From the NCBI RefSeq assembly GCF_014646015.1, contig NZ_BMMQ01000001.1, positions 62,001 through 126,000 on the forward strand: 64,000 nucleotides of DNA. The letters are read 5' to 3'. Below the pieces are notes generated by a model. It had not been told where the DNA came from. It was given only the letters and a program-made list of their open reading frames with translations, and did no database searches. Position 1 is the first letter of the stretch; each line of letters opens with the position of its first letter. Of this stretch, positions 26,594-35,730 are shown one piece after another. Source of the stretch: Microbacterium nanhaiense. Lineage in GTDB: Bacteria > Actinomycetota > Actinomycetes > Actinomycetales > Microbacteriaceae. Both the position numbers and the translations under genes were made by a program.

Positions 26594-26701
26594 CCCCGCG
26601 AACGCTAGCCGACGGAGCGGGCGCCGTGCAAGGCGAACGGTAGATGAACGCGGGCGCGGCGCGCCGGACGCGAATGCCGCCTCCGGCTACGCTCGCGAAG
26701 C

Positions 26702-27928
26702 ATGACGACTGGACTGGCCCGCCGGCTCGGGCTCGCCGACGCGATCGCCATCGGGCTCGGATCCATGATCGGCGCGGGAGCCTTCGCCGTCTGGCGCCCG
26801 GCGATCGACGCCGCGGGCCCGTGGATCCTCGTCGCGCTCGCGCTCGCCGCGGTCGTCGCGTTCTGCAACGCGACCTCGTCCGCGCAGCTCGCGGCGGTGC
26901 ACCCGGTCGCCGGCGGATCCTATGCCTACGGAAACGCCGAACTCGGCGCGTGGTGGGGGTACCTCGCGGGCTGGTGTTTCCTCATCGGAAAGCTCGCGAG
27001 CTGCGCGGCCATGGCGATGACCTTCGCGACCTACGCCGCGCCCGGATACGAGCGGCCGGTCGCCGTCGCCGCGATCGTGGCGCTGACCATCGTGAACCTG
27101 CTCGGCGTCACCCGCACGGCGCTCGCGACAAAGATTCTCGTCGTCGTCGTGCTCGTCTCTCTCGTCGTCGTCGCGGCGGCGGGAATCGCGGCGCCCGTCG
27201 CGGATGAGCCCGTCGAGGGTGAAGGCTGGTACGGCGTGCTGCAGGCCGCCGGGCTGCTGTTCTTCGCCTTCGCCGGCTACGCGCGGATCGCGACGATGGG
27301 GGAGGAGGTCCGCGATCCCGCCCGGACGATACCCCGCGCGATCCTCGGCGCCTTCGCCGGCGCTCTCCTCGTCTACATCGTGCTCGCGGTCGTGAGCTAC
27401 CGCGCGATCGGCGGTGACGGATCCGCCGCGCCGCTCGCCGACATCGTCTCCGCGGCGGGGTGGAGCTGGGGCGGGCCGATCGTCCGGGTCGGGGCGGCCT
27501 GCGCCGCCCTCGGCGCGCTGCTTGCGCTCGTGGCGGGCATCGGCCGCACGAGCCTCGCGATGGCGCGCGGGGGAGACCTGCCCGAGGTCTTCTCACGGAT
27601 CCATCCGAAGACGCAGGTGCCGTACCTCGCCGAGATCGCGGTCGCTCTCGTCGTGATCGGCGTCGTGATGGTAGCCGACCTGCGCGGGGCGATCGGCTTC
27701 AGCTCCTTCGGCGTGCTGCTCTACTACCTCGTCGCGAACCTCTCGGCATACCGGCAGGGGCCGGCGGTGCGCCGATACCCGCGCTGGCTTCAGGTGCTCG
27801 GATCCGTCGGTTGCGTCGCGCTCGCCGCGATGCTCCCATGGCAGTCGGTCGCCGCGGGCCTCGCGCTCGTGGCGCTGGGCGTCGCGATCCGCGCCGCGCG
27901 CCTGATCCTAGAGCGCCGCACCGTCTGA
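26702..27928 (+). CDS. APC-superfamily amino acid permease
   Basis: A 408-residue transporter with 11-12 hydrophobic segments. It starts GLARRLGLADAIAIGLGSMI and GAGAFAVW, the APC first-helix signature with the unwound GxGxF segment that coordinates substrate. The sixth segment carries LFFAFAGYARIATMGEEVRD, followed by the characteristic acidic and Arg pattern. It ends in a short basic tail. The substrate cannot be deduced; related actinobacterial proteins are annotated as amino acid or polyamine carriers. Confidence 0.87.
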   Translation: MTTGLARRLGLADAIAIGLGSMIGAGAFAVWRPAIDAAGPWILVALALAAVVAFCNATSSAQLAAVHPVAGGSYAYGNAELGAWWGYLAGWCFLIGKLASCAAMAMTFATYAAPGYERPVAVAAIVALTIVNLLGVTRTALATKILVVVVLVSLVVVAAAGIAAPVADEPVEGEGWYGVLQAAGLLFFAFAGYARIATMGEEVRDPARTIPRAILGAFAGALLVYIVLAVVSYRAIGGDGSAAPLADIVSAAGWSWGGPIVRVGAACAALGALLALVAGIGRTSLAMARGGDLPEVFSRIHPKTQVPYLAEIAVALVVIGVVMVADLRGAIGFSSFGVLLYYLVANLSAYRQGPAVRRYPRWLQVLGSVGCVALAAMLPWQSVAAGLALVALGVAIRAARLILERRTV

Positions 27929-27931
27929 CCC

Positions 27932-28007
27932 CTCATCCGATTCGCTGCACCTCATCCGATTCGCCGCCCCTCATCCGATTCGCCGCCCCTCATCCGATTC
28001 CCCACAC
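27932..28007. repeat. 19-bp tandem repeats, four units
   Basis: CTCATCCGATTC recurs at 27932, 27951, 27970 and 27989 with an exact 19-bp period; the remaining bases of each unit vary slightly (GCTGCAC, GCCGCCC, CCCACAC). A fifth phase-matched CTCATC at 28008 leads into the adjacent palindrome. There are no unique spacers, so it is not a CRISPR array. Confidence 0.85.
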
Positions 28008-28086
28008 CTCATCAAGTCTCCGACGAATCATCCGTCGACGCGGGATGATTCGTCGGAGACTGGATGAGCGGTCGGGAAGTGGATGA
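27989..28086. repeat. 98-nt palindromic repeat element, copy 1
   Basis: Direct-repeat partner of 29185-29282. It contains a perfect 19-bp inverted repeat (28015-28033 with 28043-28061; core CCGACGAATCATCC) around a 9-nt spacer, with an outer CTCATC/GATGAG pair. It overlaps the last 19-bp tandem unit and ends 5 bp from the stop of the broken gene at 28091. Confidence 0.85.
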
Positions 28087-28090
28087 GTCA

Positions 28091-29057
28091 TCATCGGCCG
28101 AGGAGCGCGGCGAGCGTGCGCAGAGGCGGGTTGTTTCGCTGACGCACGCGTGGCACGCCCGCCTCGAGCAGGATCCGTTCGAGCCTGCTCGGGTCGCGAC
28201 AGTCCGCCCAGCCCCAACGGGCGAAGCCATCCGCGACCCGGCGGAGCGCGTCCTCCCGGCGCTTCTCCGCGATGAGGGCGGTTCCCGCACCTCCCGGATG
28301 CAGCTGATACTTGGAGTCGCCGTCGGCCTCGCCGATGACGTTCGCGCCGGGCCAGTACGCGTCGACCCGTGAGACGCCGAGGCCCCCCGAGGTCGAACTC
28401 TTGCTGCAGTACGGGCGGCGCGAAGCCGAGCCACTCGATCTCGGCGACGCTCAGGGATTCGAGGACCGATTCGGGGATCCCCGTCGCGCGTTCGATCGCC
28501 CACGCCGCGTTGGCTGCGCCTCGATCGCTCGAGCGGGTCTCGTTGAGCGCGGCGAGCTCGCCGGACGTCACGCCACAGCCGCGGATCGCCTGGTCGGACA
28601 CGGCGAGGCCGACGGCCGCATGACGTGCGCGGGCGATGCTCACGGCGGTGTCCGCGACCGTGGTCACGGACAGGCCGTCGATCATCACGGTGGAGATCTC
28701 ATCGACAACGAAATGGCCCTGGACGATGCCTCGCTTCCGTGCGGCTCCGCGGTGCCCGACAAGCACGTGCACGAACCCCGGCGTGCCGACGAACGGCATG
28801 CCGAGAAGCGCTGCCGCCGATTCGAGCGCGAAGATCGCGCCCGGGTGTTGCCGGTCGACCGCATGGACCTTGGCGAGGTATCGATCCCATGCGCGTAGCG
28901 AACGCCAGTCCTGAGCCTCGACGTAAACACCGGGAACGAGACGGACGGTGTCGTGCGACCTCACGTATCGATCGAACGAGGGCCCGAATTCTTGGCGCAC
29001 GAGCAGCTCGATCGGACAGGGCCTGATCGGCGGGCGGCGAGGCGCGAGCGTGTTCAT
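28091..29057 (-). pseudogene. Frameshifted endonuclease-fold (DUF559-like) protein gene
   Basis: The N-terminal 220 residues read in one frame (MNTLAPRRPPIRPC to PPVLQQEFDLGG) and resemble the actinobacterial proteins with an AbiEi-like first half. At a run of six C on the plus strand (28383-28388) the frame is lost. Removing one base restores FDLGGLGVSRVDAYWPGANV, then IGEADGDSKY, IAEKRREDALRRV and a clean end at the stop at 28091 (TLAALLGR). The restored C terminus has the DUF559/VSR-like arrangement (D-x-W-P, E-x-D-G, E-K-R-R-x-D-x-L). It is a one-base insertion, a pseudogene or slippage site, unless the run is a sequencing error. No strong ribosome-binding site precedes ATG 29057. The gene lies between two copies of the palindromic repeat. 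Confidence 0.75.
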
Positions 29058-29184
29058 GCATCGAGGGTGCCTCAGGCCGTGGGCGCGTGTCCTCGGTAGC
29101 GACGCAATGGGGGAAAACACGCGCCAATCTCACGCTGTGGACACGTTGCCACCCGCGACACCGGGTCCGCGGGCCGGCGCCGGT

Positions 29185-29282
29185 CTCATCCGATTCGCCA
29201 CACCTCATCAAGTCTCCGGCGAATCATCCGTCGACGCCGGATGATTCGCCGGAGACTGGATGAGCGGTCGGGTAAGGGATGA
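29185..29282. repeat. 98-nt palindromic repeat element, copy 2
   Basis: Same length and orientation as copy 1. The 19-bp arms are at 29211-29229 and 29239-29257. Compared with copy 1 the left arm has CGGCG for CGACG and the right arm CGCCG for CGTCG, so pairing is kept by a compensatory change. One 19-bp CTCATCCGATTC unit precedes it. Confidence 0.85.
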
Positions 29283-29306
29283 AAAGACCGCCGCGGACTG
29301 GATATC

Positions 29307-29329
29307 TTGTTCTAGTTGGAATAGAATAA
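29307..29329. promoter_or_regulatory. Candidate operator of the GntR/YtrA-type regulator
   Basis: TTGTTCTA (29307-29314) and TAGAATAA (29322-29329) form an inverted repeat with one mismatch and a 7-base spacer, immediately before the regulator start. TAGAAT can also act as a -10 box, so binding would block transcription. Confidence 0.6.
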
Positions 29330-29333
29330 CTAC

Positions 29334-29687
29334 ATGCTCATTCGGATCGACCCCACTCGCGAGGAGCCCGTCTTCGCGCAGATCGCCGCGTCGATCCGCG
29401 GCGACGTCGCGGCGGGGCGTGTTGGTGTGGGGGAGCGCCTGCCGCCCGCGAAGCAGGTCGCCGCGTCGCTCGGTGTGAACCACCACACGGTGCTCCACGC
29501 CTATCAGGAGCTGCGAGACGAGGGGCTCGTCGACATGCGCCCCGGGCGCGGGGCGATCGTCACCCAGACCGCCGCCTCGGCGGCCGAGCTGCACGATGAC
29601 ATCCGCGCTCTCGTGGAGCGCGCGGCCGAGCGCGGCATCTCGCCCGACATGCTCGCGAGCCTCATTCGCGGGATCCCGCACGATTAG
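29334..29687 (+). CDS. GntR-family regulator, YtrA subfamily
   Basis: A 117-residue repressor. The winged helix (about residues 1-75) has PVFAQIAASIRGDVAAGRVG, GERLPPAKQVAASLGVNHHT and AYQELRDEGLVDMRPGRGA. The C-terminal part is a short helix pair with no ligand domain, as in YtrA regulators. It is 19 bp upstream of the DUF1648 membrane protein gene, the usual YtrA arrangement of a regulator followed by membrane proteins, and an inverted repeat covers the promoter. Confidence 0.9.
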   Translation: MLIRIDPTREEPVFAQIAASIRGDVAAGRVGVGERLPPAKQVAASLGVNHHTVLHAYQELRDEGLVDMRPGRGAIVTQTAASAAELHDDIRALVERAAERGISPDMLASLIRGIPHD

Positions 29688-29706
29688 TTCTCAGGAGGAG
29701 AAGGCG

Positions 29707-30729
29707 ATGACCGAATACCTGATCAGGGTCCGAAAGAAGGCTCGGCGCGCGTTCGCCGTTCTCTGCCTCTGGATCCCGCTCGCCGTCTTCGCGGTGATCG
29801 CGATCGTGCAGCTGGCCCTGATGCCGGTACTGCCCGAGACCGTGGCGACGCACTGGGGCGGATCCGGCGTCGCGGACGGTTTCGGGCCGGCCTGGACCTA
29901 CCCGGCGATGACCATCGGAATCGGCGGCGGGCTCACTGCGCTGATCGCCGGACTCGCCCTCTTCGAGGTGAAAAGCGAGACCCAGCGCACGCAGTACCGA
30001 TTCCTCGGTGCGGTGATCGGTGCCGAAACGGGTCTGCTCGGCACCATGATGCTCGGCCTCGTCATCGTGCAGGTCGGCCTCACCGACGCCGCCGATGCCC
30101 CGAACTCCTACTGGGTCATGGCACTGGGGCTTGTCGTCGCCGCCGCGATGGGTGTCGTCTACTTCCTCGTTCTCGAGGAGCCGCCGGCGGCGGACGCGGA
30201 CGAACGCGACGTCGCACCTCTCGCGCTCGGTGATCTCGAACAGGCGGTGTGGATCCGTTCAGCGCGCATGTCGCGAACAGCGGCCTGGGTGCTGGGCTCG
30301 CTGCTCGGCCTCACGACGCTCGGCATGCTCGTGATCTGCTTCGTCGAGATGCGCGATCCGTCGGGTGCATCGTGGGCGGTCTGGGGAACGCTCGCGCTCA
30401 TACTCGTCGTGACGGTCCTCTCGCTGACGATGGTGCGTTTCGACGTGCGCGTCGATGCCGACGGCCTCACGGCGCGCGCACCGATCGGTTGGCCCCGGGT
30501 TCATACCCCGGCGTCGCAGATCACCTCGGCGAGGGTCGTCGAGGTGAGCCCGATGGCCGAGTTCGGCGGCTGGGGATGGCGCATCGGCGCGAGCGGCACG
30601 GGCATCGTGCTCCGCGCCGGGGAAGGGATCCGCATCGGACGCAAGGGCAAGAGCGACCTCACCATCACGGTCGACGATGCGGAGACCGCCGTCGCACTCC
30701 TCCGCCGCACGATCGAGCGCGCCGGCTGA
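29707..30729 (+). CDS. DUF1648-type membrane protein
   Basis: A 340-residue protein. After the first helix, LPETVATHWGGSGVADGFGP matches the DUF1648 signature. Further hydrophobic segments follow, then a C-terminal soluble domain of about 100 residues (VRFDVRVDADGLTARAPIGW to GKSDLTITVDD) that aligns with that of 25658-26593. AGGAGGAGAAGG precedes ATG 29707. It is probably co-expressed with the GntR gene upstream and may protect the envelope, by analogy with SdpI-type immunity proteins; that is inference. Confidence 0.8.
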   Translation: MTEYLIRVRKKARRAFAVLCLWIPLAVFAVIAIVQLALMPVLPETVATHWGGSGVADGFGPAWTYPAMTIGIGGGLTALIAGLALFEVKSETQRTQYRFLGAVIGAETGLLGTMMLGLVIVQVGLTDAADAPNSYWVMALGLVVAAAMGVVYFLVLEEPPAADADERDVAPLALGDLEQAVWIRSARMSRTAAWVLGSLLGLTTLGMLVICFVEMRDPSGASWAVWGTLALILVVTVLSLTMVRFDVRVDADGLTARAPIGWPRVHTPASQITSARVVEVSPMAEFGGWGWRIGASGTGIVLRAGEGIRIGRKGKSDLTITVDDAETAVALLRRTIERAG

Positions 30730-30799
30730 CGCCGTTGGCCGCCGTCCTCGCCCGCGGAGGCCTCAACGCGGGCGCGAGGCTCGTGGCACAATCGAGCCC

Positions 30800-31942
30800 A
30801 TGACGCTCATCCACTCCGCACGCCTCGTCACCTCGGGAACCGTGACCGAGGAGGCGTGGGTGAGGTTCGAGGGCGACGCGGTCGCCGAGATCGGATCCGG
30901 GCCCGGGTGGCCCGCAGACGCCGACGTCATCGATGCCGCAGGGGGGATCCTCACCCCGGGCTTCGTCGATATCCACTCGCACGGCGGCGGAACGGCATCG
31001 TACGACGGCGACGCGGGGCAGATCGCCCGCGCCATGGCGGCGCACCACGCGCACGGCACGACGCGCACGGTGCTCTCGCTCGTGACCGCGACACAGGAGA
31101 CGCTGCGCGCGCAGCTCGGGCTCATCGCCGAGCTGACGGGGGAGAACCCCCTGATTCTCGGCTCTCATCTCGAGGGTCCCTATCTCGATCACGGGCACAA
31201 GGGCGCGCACGCGCCCGAGCTGCTCGCGGATACGCGACCCGAGGACATCGACGCTCTCGTTGAGGCCGCGCGGGGGACGCTCGTGCAGATCACGATGGCT
31301 CCCGAGAGGCCCGGGGCGATGGCGGCGATACCGCGCCTGGTCGGCGCGGGGGTGCGCGTCGCGGTCGGACACACCGCGGCCGGCTACGCCGAGGCGCTCG
31401 CGGCCTTCGACGCAGGCGCGTCGATCCTCACGCACACCTTCAACGCGATGGCGGGGATCCATCACCGCGCCCCCGGGCCGATCGGCGCGGCGCTCGCGCG
31501 CGATCACGTCACGCTCGAGCTCATCAACGACGGCGTGCACGTGCATCCCGCCGTTGCCGAGATGCTGTGGCGCGCCGCCGACGGCCGTGTCGCCCTGATC
31601 ACCGATGCGATGGCGGCGGCCGGCGCCGCCGACGGCGATTACATGCTGGGGTCCTTGGCCGTGCGCGTCGAGAACGGAACGGCGCGCCTCCGCGATGGCG
31701 ACAGCATCGCCGGCTCCACGCTCACCCTCGACGAGGCCCTGCGTCAGAGCGTCGACGTGTGTGGCATCCCCCTCGCCGAGGCCGTCGACGCCCTCACGCG
31801 CGTGCCCGCCGACGCGATCGGCCGAGCCGACCTCGGCCGGCTCGACGTCGGATCCGCGGCGGACGCGGTGCTGCTCTCGCCCGAGCTCGAGGTGGAGCGC
31901 GTCTGGGGTGCGGGGAACGTGTTGTTCACCCGATCCGCATAG
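30800..31942 (+). CDS. nagA: N-acetylglucosamine-6-phosphate deacetylase
   Basis: A 380-residue amidohydrolase that converts GlcNAc-6-phosphate to GlcN-6-phosphate in amino-sugar and cell-wall recycling. Motifs: PGFVDIHSHGGGTASYDGD (metal site and substrate loop), GSHLEGPYLDHGHKGAHAPE (metal Glu), VGHTAAGYAEAL (His), LTHTFNAMAGIHHRAPGPIG, INDGVHVHP and LITDAMAAAG (catalytic Asp). Length is normal. ATG 30800. Confidence 0.94.
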   Translation: MTLIHSARLVTSGTVTEEAWVRFEGDAVAEIGSGPGWPADADVIDAAGGILTPGFVDIHSHGGGTASYDGDAGQIARAMAAHHAHGTTRTVLSLVTATQETLRAQLGLIAELTGENPLILGSHLEGPYLDHGHKGAHAPELLADTRPEDIDALVEAARGTLVQITMAPERPGAMAAIPRLVGAGVRVAVGHTAAGYAEALAAFDAGASILTHTFNAMAGIHHRAPGPIGAALARDHVTLELINDGVHVHPAVAEMLWRAADGRVALITDAMAAAGAADGDYMLGSLAVRVENGTARLRDGDSIAGSTLTLDEALRQSVDVCGIPLAEAVDALTRVPADAIGRADLGRLDVGSAADAVLLSPELEVERVWGAGNVLFTRSA

Positions 31943-31984
31943 ACTGGGTGGAGGGTCTCACGGCCCGCCCATGGCAACCTCTGA

Positions 31985-33277
<1,293 letters not shown>

Positions 33278-33309
33278 GTAGCGCATCAGCATTACGGGAG
33301 GGAGTCGCA

Positions 33310-33795
33310 ATGGCACGAAAGGCTGCGGCTCCCTCTTCGTCTGCCCGGCGCCGGCAGCGCCGGTACCCGACGCCGCGCGAGTGGCTCGGCGGGATCCAGC
33401 TGTCGGGCTTCGCCGCGATCCTGCTGGCGCTCGTCGTGTTCGGCGCGCTCGTGCTGGTGCCGACCGTGGGCGACTACGTCGACATGCGCCAGCAGGTCGC
33501 GCAGGCGCAGCAGGGCGTCGAGGTCACGGCCGAGGAGATCGCGCAGCTTCAGCTCGAGCGCGATCAATGGCACGACCCCGCCTTCATCCAGAGCGAGGCG
33601 CGCGAACGCCTGTTCTACATGAATCCCGGAGAGATCGTCTATCTCATTCAGGACGACCTTCCCGAGAGCGATGCGGAGGAGCCGGACGTCGTCGCCGCGG
33701 AGGCCGAGGAGTCGGAGAGCGACTGGATGGGATCCATGCTGCGCACGGTCGTCGGTGCCGGCCTCGCGGAGCAGGCCACCGCGCCCGCGAACTGA
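33310..33795 (+). CDS. FtsB/DivIC-like septum formation protein
   Basis: A 161-residue bitopic membrane protein. A basic cytoplasmic N terminus (about residues 1-35) precedes one hydrophobic helix (FAAILLALVVFGALVLVPTV) and a coiled coil (QQVAQAQQGVEVTAEEIAQL), then the family motif DPAFIQSEARERLFYMNPGE. The C terminus is acidic. FtsB partners with FtsL and FtsQ in the divisome. The position directly after eno (32 bp) and before a DUF501 gene is conserved in Actinobacteria. GGGAGG precedes ATG 33310. Confidence 0.9.
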   Translation: MARKAAAPSSSARRRQRRYPTPREWLGGIQLSGFAAILLALVVFGALVLVPTVGDYVDMRQQVAQAQQGVEVTAEEIAQLQLERDQWHDPAFIQSEARERLFYMNPGEIVYLIQDDLPESDAEEPDVVAAEAEESESDWMGSMLRTVVGAGLAEQATAPAN

Positions 33796-33824
33796 ATCCC
33801 AGCTAACCCCGGTAGCCTCGCAGG

Positions 33825-34358
33825 GTGACTACTCCTCCCTTCGCCCCCGTACTCGACTCGGAGATCCGCGTCGTCAGCAGTCAGCTCGGCCGCGAGGCGC
33901 GGGGCATCGTCGGCATCGCCGCACGGTGCGTGTGCGGCAACCCCACGGTCGTGGCCACGGCGCCGCGGCTGCCCCAGGGTACCCCGTTCCCCACGTTCTA
34001 CTACCTCACGCACCCCGCCGCGACGGCGGAGATGTCGCGTCTGGAGGCGGGACAGGTCATGGTCGAGTTCACGGAGCTCCTCGAGAACGACGAGGCCGTG
34101 CGGCAGCAGTACGAGCGGGCGCACGAGGCCTTCCTCGCTGATCGCGCCCAGTTCGGCGACGTGCCGGAGGTCGCCGGCATCTCCTCGGGCGGCATGCCGA
34201 CCCGGGTGAAGTGCCTGCATGCCCTCGCCGGGCACGCGCTTGCGGCAGGCCCCGGCGTGAACCCGATCGGAGACCTCGCTCTGGAACGCTCCGCGTGGTC
34301 GCCGCAGCGGTGCGAGTGCCAGGACCCGGGCGCCGCCCTCAAGGACGACGCGGCCTGA
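33825..34358 (+). CDS. DUF501 domain protein
   Basis: A 177-residue protein with the DUF501 pattern: RCVCGNPTVVATAPRLPQGT, FPTFYYLTHPAATAEMSRLE, and SGGMPTRVKCLHALAGHALA. Cysteines near residues 35, 37 and close to the C terminus (RCECQDPG) may bind metal. The function is unknown; in actinobacteria it sits between ftsB and ppx-like genes, and here a subtilase gene follows. It begins with GTG 33825. Confidence 0.85.
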   Translation: MTTPPFAPVLDSEIRVVSSQLGREARGIVGIAARCVCGNPTVVATAPRLPQGTPFPTFYYLTHPAATAEMSRLEAGQVMVEFTELLENDEAVRQQYERAHEAFLADRAQFGDVPEVAGISSGGMPTRVKCLHALAGHALAAGPGVNPIGDLALERSAWSPQRCECQDPGAALKDDAA

Positions 34359-34360
34359 GC

Positions 34361-35704
34361 ATGCGCGGGGGTGCACGTCTGATGCGCGCGACGCTCGTCG
34401 CGCTGCTCGCGATGGGCGCTCTCGCGGCGACACCGGGTGCCGCCATGGCCGTCGACGAGACGCCGTCGCCGGAGCCGACGTCGACCCCCACTCCGGATCC
34501 GGTGCGCACCTCCGAGTACTGGCTCGAAGAGCTCGGCGTCGTCGACGCGTGGGAGACCACGCGCGGTGAGGGCGTCACGATCGCCGTGATCGACAGCGGC
34601 ATCGCCGCGGACATCGAGGAACTCGAGGGCGCCGTCGCGGGCGGCGCCGACTTCTCCGGCGTCGGCAGCGACGACGGACGCACGCCGCTCGGCGCGGACG
34701 CGCACACCCGCAGCCACGGCACCTGGGTCGCGTCCCTCGCCGCCGCTCGCGGCACCGGAGAGGACACCGGCATGATCGGCGTGGCCCCGGAGGCGAAGCT
34801 GCTGTCGCTCTCGATCGGCTTCGGATCCGTCAGCGAGGTGCCCTTCTCGGAGCAAGTCGCCGACGCGATCATCTGGTCGGTCGATCACGGCGCCGACGTC
34901 ATCAACCTCTCCTTCACGACGAACCAGACCGCGTGGGACGAATCCTGGGATCGCGCCTTCCAGTACGCGTTCGATCACGACGCGGTGGTCGTCGTCGCAG
35001 CCGGCAACCGCGATGGCGGCACGACGATGATCGGCGCCCCCGCGACGATTCCCGAGGTGCTGGTGGTCGGCGGCGTTGACCAGGACGGAAAGGCCAGCCG
35101 CGGCGCCTCGACGCAGGGTGGCACGATCGCCGTCTCGGCCCCGAGCGAGGCACTCCTCGGCATCGGCCCCGCGGGAGACGTGGACTCGTGGCGCGGCACG
35201 AGCGGATCCGCCCCGATCGTCGCCGGGATCGCCGCGCTTGTGCGCGCGGCCCATCCCGACCTCGATGCCGACAACGTCATCAACCGGATCGTCTCGACGG
35301 CCCGCCACGCGCCGGAGCAGCAGGGAGAGCGCGATCCCATCTACGGTTTCGGCATCATCGACGCCGAGGCCGCCGTGACCGAGCGGGTGCCCCTCGTGGC
35401 GGAGAGCCCCGTGACCGACGTGACCCTCGAGGAGTGGGTGCGCATCAACCGCGGCGGCGACGACCCGGGAGAGGTCGAGACCGGCCCCACGCCGACTCCC
35501 GAGCCGGTGAACCTTCCCGCCCTCCCGCCGCTGGATCCGCCCGCGGAGGCCGCGAACCCTTACCTTCCCTCGCCCGAGAGCCTCCGCGAGGTCACCCTGC
35601 CGCTCATGGCAGTGACGGCCGCTGGTATCCTTGTCTTGCTCGGCGTCGTCGCTGTGTCCCGGCGCTTCCGCTCGAACCATGATTCTCACGGCTCGAGTTC
35701 CTGA
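34361..35704 (+). CDS. Membrane-anchored subtilisin-like (S8) serine protease
   Basis: A 447-residue exported protease. The signal peptide is LMRATLVALLAMGALAATPG, then AAMA, a Pro/Thr-rich linker, and the peptidase domain with the triad Asp in TIAVIDSGIAADIE, His in RSHGTWVASLAA and Ser in GTSGSAPIVAGIAALVRAAH. A second Pro-rich stretch leads to one C-terminal membrane helix (LPLMAVTAAGILVLLGVVAV) and a basic tail. This is the mycosin-like layout, but no type VII secretion genes are nearby. The upstream stop and this ATG are 2 bp apart, so it is probably co-transcribed with the DUF501 gene. Confidence 0.88.
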   Translation: MRGGARLMRATLVALLAMGALAATPGAAMAVDETPSPEPTSTPTPDPVRTSEYWLEELGVVDAWETTRGEGVTIAVIDSGIAADIEELEGAVAGGADFSGVGSDDGRTPLGADAHTRSHGTWVASLAAARGTGEDTGMIGVAPEAKLLSLSIGFGSVSEVPFSEQVADAIIWSVDHGADVINLSFTTNQTAWDESWDRAFQYAFDHDAVVVVAAGNRDGGTTMIGAPATIPEVLVVGGVDQDGKASRGASTQGGTIAVSAPSEALLGIGPAGDVDSWRGTSGSAPIVAGIAALVRAAHPDLDADNVINRIVSTARHAPEQQGERDPIYGFGIIDAEAAVTERVPLVAESPVTDVTLEEWVRINRGGDDPGEVETGPTPTPEPVNLPALPPLDPPAEAANPYLPSPESLREVTLPLMAVTAAGILVLLGVVAVSRRFRSNHDSHGSSS

Positions 35705-35730
35705 CACAACCCCAAGGAGAATTTTTTCCC

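Noticed and set aside
27932..28007. Possible CRISPR array
   Set aside because: The repeat period is only 19 bp with no unique spacers and no cas genes nearby; it is a simple tandem repeat.
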